64,000 nucleotides of DNA from positions 248,001 to 312,000 of the forward strand of contig NZ_AP024678.1 of assembly GCF_025999095.1 (NCBI RefSeq). Direction: 5' to 3'. Source of the stretch: Thermosynechococcus sp. (GTDB taxonomy: Bacteria; Cyanobacteriota; Cyanobacteriia; Thermosynechococcales; Thermosynechococcaceae). The position numbers and the translations under genes are program-made. The notes beneath the pieces were generated by a model. That model did no database searches. It saw only the letters and a list, made by a program, of their open reading frames with translations, and was not told the origin of the DNA. Position 1 is the first letter of the stretch. Each line of letters opens with the position of its first letter. Of the stretch, positions 8,341 through 16,647 are shown piece by piece.

Positions 8341-9177
8341 ATGGCTACTGCATCTGTGCGCCGCAATGGCCCTGTCAATCCTCTGACAACGCTTTTACGT
8401 CAGCGGGGATCTGATTTTTATCTGCCGATTATTGGCCTGATTGGGTTTCTCATTGTTTGGCAAATGCTATCTACCGCCAAAATTCTGGCCCTCCCTGGCC
8501 CAATTCAGGTGTTTGCTGATGAGCGCAGTCGCTATCTCATTTTTCATCCCTTTTACTATAACAGTCCCCTTGATCAGGGGTTGGCACGGCAGACGCTAAT
8601 TAGTTTGACCCGCGTTGCCCAAGGCTATGGCTTGGCCGCGATTATTGGAATTACGCTGGGGATTTTGGTGGGCACCAGTAAAGCGCTCAACAAAGCTCTC
8701 GACCCCATCTTTCAATTTCTGCGCATGGTGGCTCCCTTGGCGTGGGTACCTATCTCCCTGGCGGCGTTGCGCCAAAATGAACCCGCTGCAATCTTTGTGA
8801 TCTTCATTACCGCCATTTGGCCAATTCTCATCAATACTGCTGTGGGCGTACGGGAAATCCCCCAGGACTACAAAAATGTGTCGCGGGTGCTGCGACTATC
8901 CAGGAAAACGTTCTTTTTCAAAATTCTGCTGCCCTCAGCACTACCCTACATTTTTACAGGGTTACGGATTGCCATTGGCTTGGCCTGGTTGGCCATTATC
9001 GCGGCCGAAATTGTGATGTCAGGCGTGGCGGGCATTGGCTTCTTTATCTGGGATGCCTATCAGCAAAACTATGTCAGCGAAATTATTGTCGCGGTGGTCT
9101 ATATCGGTGCCATTGGTCTGATTTTGGATCGCTTGGTGGGCTTCCTGCAAAGCAAAATTGCACCAGCAAATCGCTAG
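8341..9177 (+). CDS. cmpB: ABC transporter permease of the bicarbonate system
   Basis: 278-residue integral membrane permease of the NrtB/CmpB family, with about six hydrophobic segments. The cytoplasmic coupling loop (EIPQDYKNVSRVLRLS, then LLPSALPYIFTGLRI) is the usual contact site for the ATPase subunits. It starts 26 bases after cmpA, with GGAG seven bases before the ATG, and ends 9 bases before cmpC. It forms the channel for the substrate delivered by CmpA. The substrate follows from CmpA, because permease sequences of the nitrate and bicarbonate systems are too alike for me to separate by eye. Confidence 0.85.
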   Translation: MATASVRRNGPVNPLTTLLRQRGSDFYLPIIGLIGFLIVWQMLSTAKILALPGPIQVFADERSRYLIFHPFYYNSPLDQGLARQTLISLTRVAQGYGLAAIIGITLGILVGTSKALNKALDPIFQFLRMVAPLAWVPISLAALRQNEPAAIFVIFITAIWPILINTAVGVREIPQDYKNVSRVLRLSRKTFFFKILLPSALPYIFTGLRIAIGLAWLAIIAAEIVMSGVAGIGFFIWDAYQQNYVSEIIVAVVYIGAIGLILDRLVGFLQSKIAPANR

Positions 9178-9186
9178 GAGGGAATC

Positions 9187-11163
9187 ATGGGCGTTTTCGT
9201 GACCGTAGATCAGGTGGAGAAGATCTTTGACCTCACAAATGGAGGGCAGTATCTTGCGCTGAAAGGGATTGACCTGACCATTCAAAAGGGGGAGTTTGTC
9301 TCCTTCATTGGTCACTCCGGCTGTGGCAAGTCCACGTTACTGAATATGATCGCCGGTTTAGACCTGCCCACCTCAGGGGTTGTGACACTGGAGGGACAGC
9401 GAGTGCGCCAACCGGGTCCCGATCGCATGGTGGTCTTTCAAAACTATTCGCTGCTGCCCTGGCTTTCGGTACGCGAGAACATTGCCCTAGCAGTGGATGA
9501 AGTGCTTGCTCACCTGACTGCCGCTGAACGGCGGCAAATTGTCGAGTCCCATATTGACCTGGTGGGGTTGCGCCCCCATGCCCACAAGCCACCCACAATG
9601 CTCTCTGGCGGCCAGAAACAACGGGTGGCCATCGCCCGCGCCCTGGCAATTCAGCCGAAGCTACTGCTGCTGGACGAACCCTTTGGTGCCTTGGATGCCC
9701 TCACACGGGGCAATTTGCAGGAACAATTGATGAAGATTTGCGAAGCCCAGCAGGTAACGGCGGTGATGGTGACCCACGATGTGGATGAGGCGGTGCTCCT
9801 CTCGGATCGGATTGTCATGCTCACCAATGGCCCCGGCTCCAAAATTGGCGGCATCCTTGAGGTGGATATTCCCCGTCCGCGGCAGCGGATGGCCGTTGTT
9901 GAACACCCCAGTTACTACAGTCTGCGCAGTGAAATCATCTATTTCCTCAACCAGCAAAAACGGGTGAAACAGTTGCAGGCGCGTCGCAAACCGCCGATCG
10001 CCCGCCATGGTCTCGAAAAAACAAATTTGGAAATTGGCTTTGTGCCCTTGACCGCCTGTGCTCCAATCGCCATCGCCTATGAAAAGGGGTTCTTTGCCCA
10101 CCATGGCCTTGAGGAAGTGTCCCTTGTGCGCGAGAGCAGTTGGCGCGGCATTGTGGACGGGATTGTGGCAGGCTACCTCGATGCCGCTCAGATGCCAGCG
10201 GGGATGCCGGTGTGGCTGACCTGTGGCGGCCATGAAGAGCAGCCGCTGCCGGTGGTCAGTGCCCTCACCCTTAGCCGCAATGGCAATGGCATCACCCTGA
10301 AAAGGGAATTTGCCGAGCAGGGGATTCGTACCCTGAGTGACTTTCACCACTACTTGCGGCAAACCCGCGATCGCCCCCATCGCTTGGGCATGGTACATCC
10401 CTCTTCCATGCACAATCTCCTACTGCGCTACTGGCTAGCAGCAGGGGGCATTCACCCCGATCGCGATGTCCACCTGCAAACAATTCCACCGGCGCAAATG
10501 GTGGCGGATCTGCGCTCTGGCAGTATTGATGGCTATTGTGTAGGCGATCCTTGGAACCTCCGGGCGGTCAAAGAGGGACTGGGCTTTACCATTGCCAGTG
10601 ACATGGACATTTGGGCTGGGCATCCAGGGAAAGTACTGGGGGTGCGGGAAGATTGGGCGATGAGCTACCCCAATACCCACATTGCCTTGGTCAAGGCCCT
10701 ACTGGATGCCTGTCGCTACTGTGCCGATCCTGCCCACAGTGAGGAGATTAAGGAAATCCTCAGCCGCAAAGCCTATGTGGCCACCAACCCGGAGTATTTG
10801 GAGCTAGGGCTCAATGAACAAGGTGGGCCAGTGCACCATCTCTTTTTTGGCGACGGGGTCAATCGTCCCAGTCGCACCGAACACCTGTGGATGATGACGC
10901 AGATGGCTCGCTGGGGCACGATTCCCTTCCCTCGCAATTGGGTGGAGATTCTGGAACGGGTATGCCGCGTGAGTGTCTTTAGCACAGCCGCCCGCGAGTT
11001 GGGACTCTTGGATATTAAATATCGCACCGGGCCTATCCAGCTGTTTGATGGCACGACCTTCAATGCCGATGATCCCATTAGCTATCTCAATAGCCTCACC
11101 ATCAAACACGAAGTCTATATGGCCGAGATTCCCCTGAATTTACCTGTGTCACGGGCAGCCTAA
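9187..11163 (+). CDS. cmpC: ABC ATPase fused to a CmpA-like solute-binding domain
   Basis: 658 residues. Residues 1-260 are a complete ABC ATPase: Walker A GHSGCGKST, signature LSGGQKQR, Walker B LLLLDEPFG and the switch His in MVTHDVDEA. Residues from about 280 to the end are a CmpA/NrtA-like solute-binding domain without a signal peptide, so it stays in the cytoplasm. In NrtC the equivalent domain regulates transport. This fusion is normal for the family. The ribosome site is strong (AGGAGGG before ATG 9187). It pairs with CmpD to drive the permease. Confidence 0.87.
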   Translation: MGVFVTVDQVEKIFDLTNGGQYLALKGIDLTIQKGEFVSFIGHSGCGKSTLLNMIAGLDLPTSGVVTLEGQRVRQPGPDRMVVFQNYSLLPWLSVRENIALAVDEVLAHLTAAERRQIVESHIDLVGLRPHAHKPPTMLSGGQKQRVAIARALAIQPKLLLLDEPFGALDALTRGNLQEQLMKICEAQQVTAVMVTHDVDEAVLLSDRIVMLTNGPGSKIGGILEVDIPRPRQRMAVVEHPSYYSLRSEIIYFLNQQKRVKQLQARRKPPIARHGLEKTNLEIGFVPLTACAPIAIAYEKGFFAHHGLEEVSLVRESSWRGIVDGIVAGYLDAAQMPAGMPVWLTCGGHEEQPLPVVSALTLSRNGNGITLKREFAEQGIRTLSDFHHYLRQTRDRPHRLGMVHPSSMHNLLLRYWLAAGGIHPDRDVHLQTIPPAQMVADLRSGSIDGYCVGDPWNLRAVKEGLGFTIASDMDIWAGHPGKVLGVREDWAMSYPNTHIALVKALLDACRYCADPAHSEEIKEILSRKAYVATNPEYLELGLNEQGGPVHHLFFGDGVNRPSRTEHLWMMTQMARWGTIPFPRNWVEILERVCRVSVFSTAARELGLLDIKYRTGPIQLFDGTTFNADDPISYLNSLTIKHEVYMAEIPLNLPVSRAA

Positions 11164-11214
11164 GTCCGCAATCCCCCCTGATGTCAGACCCCCCTGGAGT
11201 TATCGGAGTTATCC

Positions 11215-12060
11215 ATGATTAGCAACGGCAATCAAACCATGACTACCGCTGTGGCCGTAGGCTCTACGGAATCCTTTTTGCGCCTAGAACAGGTGAGCAA
11301 AGTCTATCCCACCCGTAATGGACCTTTCACTGTACTCACGGATATTACCCTCGATGTTCAGGCGGGGGAGTTTATTTGCGTCATTGGCCACTCTGGCTGC
11401 GGTAAAACCACCTTACTCAATATGATCTCGGGCTTTGTGCGTCCCACAACGGGGGAAGTACGCCTCAAGGGTCAGCCAATCAAGGAGCCGGGGCCCGATC
11501 GCATGGTGGTGTTTCAAAACTATGCTCTCTTGCCGTGGTTAACTGCGGCTGAGAATGTCTATCTGGCAGTGGATGCTGTCTGGCCAGAAAAATCCCGTCC
11601 ACAAAAGATGGCGATTGTCCGCGAACACTTGGCCATGGTGGGCTTGGCGGATGCGGCCAATAAATATCCGTCTCAATTATCAGGGGGGATGAAACAACGG
11701 GTGGCGATCGCCCGTGCCCTGGCGATTCGGCCAGAGATCCTGATTCTCGATGAACCCTTCGGTGCCCTCGATGCCATCACCAAAGAGGAACTGCAGGAAG
11801 AGTTGTTGAATATTTGGCAAGAACACCGCTGCACCGTGCTAATGATTACCCACGATATTGACGAGGCCCTCTTTTTGGCCGATCGCATCCTGATGATGAC
11901 CAATGGCCCCGCTGCCAAAATTGGCGAGATCATGACCATTCCCTTTCCACGTCCGCGCGATCGCGAGCGCATCCTTGAAGATCCCACCTACTATCAACTG
12001 CGCAATGATGCCCTTGACTTTCTCTATCGTCGTTATCATCTCGACGAAGAGGCAGAGTAG
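11215..12060 (+). CDS. cmpD: ABC transporter ATPase of the bicarbonate system
   Basis: 281-residue single-domain ABC ATPase, the partner of CmpC. Walker A is GHSGCGKTT, the signature is LSGGMKQR and Walker B is ILILDEPFG, followed by the switch His in MITHDIDEA. ATG 11215 has GGAG six bases upstream; an in-frame ATG at 11239 is a possible alternative start. It is the last gene of the operon. No clear terminator follows; a 6-bp inverted repeat (GTAGCT/AGCTAC) that includes the stop codon encloses a short T run. Confidence 0.87.
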   Translation: MISNGNQTMTTAVAVGSTESFLRLEQVSKVYPTRNGPFTVLTDITLDVQAGEFICVIGHSGCGKTTLLNMISGFVRPTTGEVRLKGQPIKEPGPDRMVVFQNYALLPWLTAAENVYLAVDAVWPEKSRPQKMAIVREHLAMVGLADAANKYPSQLSGGMKQRVAIARALAIRPEILILDEPFGALDAITKEELQEELLNIWQEHRCTVLMITHDIDEALFLADRILMMTNGPAAKIGEIMTIPFPRPRDRERILEDPTYYQLRNDALDFLYRRYHLDEEAE

Positions 12061-12220
12061 CTGGCTAATCCTTTTTTCTAGCTACAGGGCACAAAATTGA
12101 AATTTCTGCCTTACAGCTTGGGCACACAGGCAGACAGGTAACACCCAACCGCACAGGAGATAACAACTGCCTATTACCGCCACTGTGCTTATCTGCTATC
12201 CGCTTGGGATAAGGTAACTT

Positions 12221-12239
12221 GACCGCAATTCCTGCGGTC
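12221..12239 (+). other. 7-bp hairpin in the leader of the small gene
   Basis: GACCGCA (12221-12227) and TGCGGTC (12233-12239) form a perfect stem with a 5-base loop. No T run follows, so it is not an obvious terminator. It lies about 40 bases before the start of the next gene. Confidence 0.4.
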
Positions 12240-12281
12240 ACTACGCTACGCTATAGTGGCAGTACCCTTGCGAGGTTTATG

Positions 12282-12521
12282 ATGGCCAGCTTATTTGACC
12301 AAAACTTTCGCTATACCGATCGCGCCCGCGCCATCTTCAAAGAACTGCAACGCAATCTCCATCCTATCTATCGGGAGCTCATGGAAGAAGGGTTCTCTCC
12401 TCGAGAAATTACCGCCCTCGTCACCAGTGCCGCTGCCCAAACAGAAAATGCCGCCATTGCTGAATGGGAAGAGGCAAGGGGTAGCTCCCACAACAGAGCA
12501 GAATCACAGACCACGGCCTAG
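12282..12521 (+). CDS. 79-residue unknown helical protein
   Basis: Function not recognised. I chose ATG 12282 because GAGG lies six bases before it; an adjacent ATG at 12279 is only three bases from that site. The product is mostly helical and charged (RARAIFKELQRN, YRELMEEGFSPREI) with a hydrophilic, Ala/Glu-rich tail. No membrane segment, signal or cysteine is present. The stop codon is 3 bases before the ATG of the following ATPase gene, so the two are probably co-expressed. It may equally be an unrelated housekeeping gene. Confidence 0.6.
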   Translation: MASLFDQNFRYTDRARAIFKELQRNLHPIYRELMEEGFSPREITALVTSAAAQTENAAIAEWEEARGSSHNRAESQTTA

Positions 12522-12524
12522 GGG

Positions 12525-13241
12525 ATGAGTTCTCAAGCTCGCATTTTGGAAATCGAGTCCCTGAGTGTCCACTACGGTGGCATTTGTGCTCTGCAAGAGG
12601 TGAGTCTGTCTATGGAAGCCGGGGAGTGCATTACCCTTGTGGGTGCCAATGGTGCTGGCAAAACCACCCTTCTGCGTGCCATCTCTAAACTTGTTCCCAG
12701 TGAAGGTATTATTCGCTTTGCCGGTCAATCTATTGCAGGGCGATCGCCCCATGAATTAGTCAGGTTGGGTATTGCCCATTGTCCAGAGGGGCGTCAGGTT
12801 CTAGCGCGTCAAACCGTACGGGACAATCTCCTTCTCGGTGCCTACTGCCGTCGAGATGCAGCGCAGATTGCCCAAGATCTCGAAGAGCAACTCAAGCGGT
12901 TTCCCAGACTACGGGAGCGGCAACACCAACTGGCAGGAACCCTCAGTGGGGGTGAACAGCAAATGCTGGCGATCGCCCGTGCCCTAATGAGTCGTCCTCG
13001 CTTGCTGCTCCTTGATGAACCCAGTTTAGGCTTAGCACCCAATTTGGTGCGGGAAATTTTTGCCATTTTGGCGCAGCTGCGGCAACAGGGAATGACAATA
13101 CTACTGGTGGAGCAAAATGCTCACCTTGCCCTACAATTGGGCGATCGCGGCTATGTCCTGGAGGCAGGCCAAATGACCCTTAGTGGTAAGGCCTCAGATC
13201 TCTTGAGTGATCCAAGGGTTCAGCAAGCGTACCTGGGTTAA
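12525..13241 (+). CDS. livF: LivF/NatE-type branched-chain or neutral amino acid ABC ATPase
   Basis: 238-residue ABC ATPase of the LivF class: Walker A GANGAGKTT, signature LSGGEQQM, Walker B LLLLDEPSLGL and the switch His in LLVEQNAHLA. The LVRLGIAHCPEGRQV stretch and the C-terminal YVLEAGQ are typical of the second ATPase in amino acid (Liv/Nat) and urea (UrtE) uptake systems. No permease, binding protein or LivG partner is nearby. Orphan natE-like genes are common in cyanobacteria, where Nat subunits are scattered. The exact substrate cannot be read from this gene. Confidence 0.85.
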   Translation: MSSQARILEIESLSVHYGGICALQEVSLSMEAGECITLVGANGAGKTTLLRAISKLVPSEGIIRFAGQSIAGRSPHELVRLGIAHCPEGRQVLARQTVRDNLLLGAYCRRDAAQIAQDLEEQLKRFPRLRERQHQLAGTLSGGEQQMLAIARALMSRPRLLLLDEPSLGLAPNLVREIFAILAQLRQQGMTILLVEQNAHLALQLGDRGYVLEAGQMTLSGKASDLLSDPRVQQAYLG

Positions 13242-13259
13242 TGCTATGATCAGAGAGCT

Positions 13260-13333
13260 GGACGTGTGGCTCAGTGGATTAGAGCATCGGATTCCGGTTC
13301 CGAGGGTCGGGGGTTCGAATCCCTCCACGTCCG
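13260..13333 (+). tRNA. tRNA-Arg (anticodon CCG)
   Basis: A 74-base cloverleaf. The acceptor stem is GGACGTG/CACGTCC with discriminator G. The anticodon stem is TCGGA/TCCGA around the loop TTCCGGT, giving anticodon CCG at 13294-13296, which reads CGG arginine codons. The T-arm contains GGTTCGAAT. CCA is not encoded. It starts 18 bases after the stop of the livF-type gene. Confidence 0.96.
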
Positions 13334-13340
13334 TTAATGA

Positions 13341-13508
13341 AGTGTCAGAATAGGGCTTGAGGACAAAATTGATGCCGTCGAGGCCAAACTAGAACAACAG
13401 ATTAATGCTGTCGAGACCAAGTTAGGGCAGCGGATTGATACGGTAGCATTCACGAGGATATTTGCAAACGACAAGCAGGCACGGATGCGCGGTTATAGGG
13501 ATTCCTAG
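13341..13508 (+). pseudogene. remnant of a small coiled-coil gene
   Basis: Directly after the tRNA the plus strand is open from the TGA at 13338 to the TAG at 13506-13508, but has no usable start codon. It encodes two imperfect heptad units (DKIDAVEAKLEQQ and NAVETKLGQR), then an unrelated short tail. This type of repeat is common in small cyanobacterial coiled-coil proteins. The 5' end is missing and the unit count is low, so I read it as debris, perhaps left by an insertion event at the tRNA 3' end. Confidence 0.5.
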
Positions 13509-13525
13509 TGACCCTGTTGGTGGCT

Positions 13526-13548
13526 ACTGTTGGATGACTAACAACAGT
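13526..13548 (+). terminator. possible weak hairpin terminator
   Basis: ACTGTTG (13526-13532) pairs with CAACAGT (13542-13548) over a 9-base loop, followed by a T-rich GCTGTTCTTTG. It could end transcripts from the tRNA or the remnant. The stem is short, so confidence is low. Confidence 0.3.
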
Positions 13549-13616
13549 GCTGTTCTTTGATTGACCTCGCCCCTAAATTCGTTACCTTAAAACTGGACTA
13601 ATTCTTCTTAGCCAGT

Positions 13617-14333
13617 ATGTTTCTCAACCTCAAAGATATTATTTTGCTGTTGCATCCCATCTTGGCCTGCACATTTGTTTTTCCCGTGCTTGGTATCACA
13701 ACGTTCTTTGCCCTGCAAACCCGGCAGCGTCGCCTCAAAGACACCACCTCAATCCCTGCCACAGTCGGCAGTTTGCACGTGAAATTGGGCAATCTCCTAG
13801 CTGCAGGCGTCATTGGTATCACATTGGTGGCCTTGGCCTATTCAGTCGTGTTTGGCTTTCAGGGCTTCTTGATGCAGGCGGCGAAGAACACACTGCAACC
13901 GCTCTCTGTGGTCCTCGTAGCGCTGATGTTTATTGTCACCATCGCCGCAACAGTGCTCCTATATCGCGCTCAATCAAAGCTATGGCGTGCTGTCTTTGCC
14001 ACGCTCTCAGGAATGGGGGTGATCATCCTCGCCCTTCAGCCCGGAGTCTTTCGCCGCGATGACGAGTGGTGGGTTTCTCACTTTTACTTTGGACTGGCGG
14101 CGGTGATGCTGATGATTTTTTCTGTGGCCATTGTGCGAGAGATTTACCAAGATCGATCGCTCACGTGGCGGCGGATTCACATTGGCTTCAATTCCCTTGC
14201 TTTGGTTCTCTTTTTATTGCAGGGAATTACGGGTACCCGTGACCTCTTAGAAATTCCCTTGAGTTGGCAAGCCCCCGTGGTCTATCAGTGCAACTTTGAT
14301 CCGCGATCGCCCCAGTTCAAGACCTGCCCCTAA
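13617..14333 (+). CDS. DUF4079 family integral membrane protein
   Basis: 238 residues with about six hydrophobic segments. The pattern of paired helices around LHPILACTFVFPVLGI, a middle HVKLGNLLA and a third block SHFYFGLAAVM, each with a well-placed His, resembles the DUF4079 family, which looks like a cytochrome-type helical bundle. No function is known to me. It is convergent with ctaE, and the two stop codons share the tetranucleotide CTAA at 14330-14333. Confidence 0.8.
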   Translation: MFLNLKDIILLLHPILACTFVFPVLGITTFFALQTRQRRLKDTTSIPATVGSLHVKLGNLLAAGVIGITLVALAYSVVFGFQGFLMQAAKNTLQPLSVVLVALMFIVTIAATVLLYRAQSKLWRAVFATLSGMGVIILALQPGVFRRDDEWWVSHFYFGLAAVMLMIFSVAIVREIYQDRSLTWRRIHIGFNSLALVLFLLQGITGTRDLLEIPLSWQAPVVYQCNFDPRSPQFKTCP

Positions 14334-14935
14334 AAGCGAGTCAGGATATACAGCAGTGTGAAGAGGATAATCCAGATCACATCCACAAAGTGCCAGTAGA
14401 TCTCTGCCATCGTCACCCCCGTGTGGCGGTGGGCGCTGTAATGCCCCGGACGGCGCGATCGCCAGATGACCCCCAAAATCAGCAAAATGCCAATAAAGAC
14501 ATGGAGACCGTGGAAGCCCGTCATCACATAGAAACAGTTGGCAAACACATTAGTGCGCAGACCGTAGCCGAGGGTGAGGTACTCATACACTTGCCCCCCA
14601 AGGAACACCGCCCCCATCGCCGCCGTAAGCCAATACCATTTGCGCATGCCGCGAACATCATCCTTTTTGATGGCCACATCGCCGTAGTGGATGACAAAGC
14701 TACTGGAGATGAGAATGAGAGTGTTAATTGTGGGCACAAGCAGTTCCACCTCGGTGCCTTCGGGTGGCCATTGCTCATTCATGCCCCGCAGGAGTAAATA
14801 GGCCGCAAAGAGGCCGCCAAACATCAGGGATTCAGAAATTAGAAAGACCAGCAACCCTAAAACCCGAAAATCAGGGTGCTCATGGGCATGATCAACCGCT
14901 ATGGCCGTCCCTTGAGACTCAACAGTACCTTGCAT
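14330..14935 (-). CDS. ctaE: cytochrome c oxidase subunit III
   Basis: 201-residue subunit of the aa3-type terminal oxidase, with five predicted membrane helices, the short form usual in bacteria. Family landmarks are SESLMFGGLFAAYLLLRG, the FYVMTGFHGLHV stretch and HTGVTMAEIYWHFVDVIWI. It is the last gene of ctaC-ctaD-ctaE, 25 bases after ctaD. It supports the stability of the subunit I active site in thylakoid or plasma membrane respiration. Confidence 0.95.
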   Translation of the reverse strand: MQGTVESQGTAIAVDHAHEHPDFRVLGLLVFLISESLMFGGLFAAYLLLRGMNEQWPPEGTEVELLVPTINTLILISSSFVIHYGDVAIKKDDVRGMRKWYWLTAAMGAVFLGGQVYEYLTLGYGLRTNVFANCFYVMTGFHGLHVFIGILLILGVIWRSRRPGHYSAHRHTGVTMAEIYWHFVDVIWIILFTLLYILTRF

Positions 14936-14960
14936 GGCTTGCTCCTAACTCCTAAGTGTC

Positions 14961-16619
14961 CTACTCTTCCTCGTCACGATCCTCATCGGTGCTTTCCTGG
15001 CGCCGCTCAATGCCATAGTCGTAGGGACCCTTGGTAACCACGGGCAGCACCTCCCAGTTTTCAATTGGCGGCGGTGAACTGGTCGCCCACTCTAGGCTAA
15101 GACCGCCCCAAGGGTTATCGCCAGCAACTTTGCCCCTATTCCAGCTCCAAATGATGTTAATCAGGAAGGGAATGATTGAGAAGGCCAAGACAAAAGCACC
15201 TATCGTACAAATGAGGTTAACTGGCTCAAACTGGGGATCGTACATAGCAACGCGGCGGGGCATCCCCTTCAGACCCAACTCATGCATGGGCAAGAAGGTC
15301 AGATTGGTACCAATGAAGGTGAGCACAAAGTGAAGAATCCCTAGGCGCTCATCGAGAAGCCGTCCGGTCATTTTGGGGAACCAGTGGTAAATGCCTGCAT
15401 AGAGGCCAAACACAGAACCGCCAAAAAGCACATAGTGGAAGTGTGCCACCACATAGTAGGTATCATGGACGTGAATATCCACAGGGGCAGTCCCCAAGGT
15501 GACACCGCTGAGACCGCCCAGGACAAACATTGACAGTAGGCCAATGGCAAAGAGCATGGCACTGTTGAGGCGAATTTTACCGCCCCAGAGGGTGGCCACC
15601 CAGCTGAAGATTTTCACCCCCGTCGGCACCGCCACAATCAGGGTTGAAATCGTAAAGAACATCCGCATCCAAGGGGGCGTACCGCTGGTGAACATGTGGT
15701 GCACCCAGACAAAGAGACCCACACAGCAGATGGCCAAACTGGAGTAGGCGATCGCCTGATAGCCAAAGATAGGCTTACGGGCATGCACGGGGATCACCTC
15801 GGACATGATGCCAAAGATCGGCAAAATCATCAGGTAGACCGCTGGGTGAGAGTAAAACCAGAAGAGGTGCTGGTAAATCACCACATTCCCACCGGCATCC
15901 GGTTTGTAAAACGAGGTGCCAAAGTTAATATCAAACAGCAGCAAAATCAGTCCTGCTGCTAGCACAGGGGTTGAGACTAGAGCCAGCAGAGAGGTCGCTA
16001 GCATTGCCCAACAAAAGAGGGGCAGTTGATTCCAGCGCATACTGGGCACTTTCATTTTCCAGATGGTGACAATGAAATTCACCGATCCCAGAATCGAGGA
16101 GGTGCCCACAAGGACGATCGCCAGAATCCACATACTCTGGGCAGTGGTGGCTGTAATTGTACTCAAGGGCGGATAGGAGGTCCAGCCCGCTTGGGCACCC
16201 CCAAACAGGAAACTGGCTAAAAGTAATGCCCCCGCCGGCGGGTTCAGCCAAAAGGCCAGCGCATTCAAACGGGGAAAGGCCATATCCCGTGCCCCGATCA
16301 TCAAGGGCACCAAGTAGTTGCCAAAGCCCCCAATAGCTGCCGGCACCACCCACAGGAAAATCATGATTGTGCCGTGGTTGGTGAGAAAGGCGTTGTAAAG
16401 ATTGGGATCGAGAAAGTCGGAATCTGCCGTCGCCAGCTCCGTGCGCATGGCCACCGCCATCAGACCGCCAATCAGGTAAAAGATAAAGGCGGTAACCAAG
16501 TATTGAATGCCAATCACCTTGTGATCAACATTGAAGGTGAAATAGTCGTACCACTTCCATGCCTTAGGATGCTCAGGGAGGGACAAGGGGGTATCGAGGG
16601 GCAGTTGTGCTTGCGCCAT
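14961..16619 (-). CDS. ctaD: cytochrome c oxidase subunit I
   Basis: 552-residue catalytic subunit with twelve membrane helices, binding two hemes and CuB. FYSHPAVYLMILP carries a CuB histidine, WVHHMFTSG holds the adjacent His pair, and VAHFHYVLFGG holds the heme ligands. The helix VI motif reads HPAVY rather than HPEVY, so the Glu of the D-channel is replaced by Ala at that place. The acidic tail (STDEDRDEEE) is soluble. It is the middle gene of the cta operon, 28 bases after ctaC. Confidence 0.96.
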   Translation of the reverse strand: MAQAQLPLDTPLSLPEHPKAWKWYDYFTFNVDHKVIGIQYLVTAFIFYLIGGLMAVAMRTELATADSDFLDPNLYNAFLTNHGTIMIFLWVVPAAIGGFGNYLVPLMIGARDMAFPRLNALAFWLNPPAGALLLASFLFGGAQAGWTSYPPLSTITATTAQSMWILAIVLVGTSSILGSVNFIVTIWKMKVPSMRWNQLPLFCWAMLATSLLALVSTPVLAAGLILLLFDINFGTSFYKPDAGGNVVIYQHLFWFYSHPAVYLMILPIFGIMSEVIPVHARKPIFGYQAIAYSSLAICCVGLFVWVHHMFTSGTPPWMRMFFTISTLIVAVPTGVKIFSWVATLWGGKIRLNSAMLFAIGLLSMFVLGGLSGVTLGTAPVDIHVHDTYYVVAHFHYVLFGGSVFGLYAGIYHWFPKMTGRLLDERLGILHFVLTFIGTNLTFLPMHELGLKGMPRRVAMYDPQFEPVNLICTIGAFVLAFSIIPFLINIIWSWNRGKVAGDNPWGGLSLEWATSSPPPIENWEVLPVVTKGPYDYGIERRQESTDEDRDEEE

Positions 16620-16647
16620 AACGCTCTCAAGAATGCAACAGTGAAGA

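Noticed and set aside
9661-10413. 250-codon open frame on the minus strand
   Set aside because: Antisense to cmpC, whose domains are complete; no ribosome site and no family pattern.
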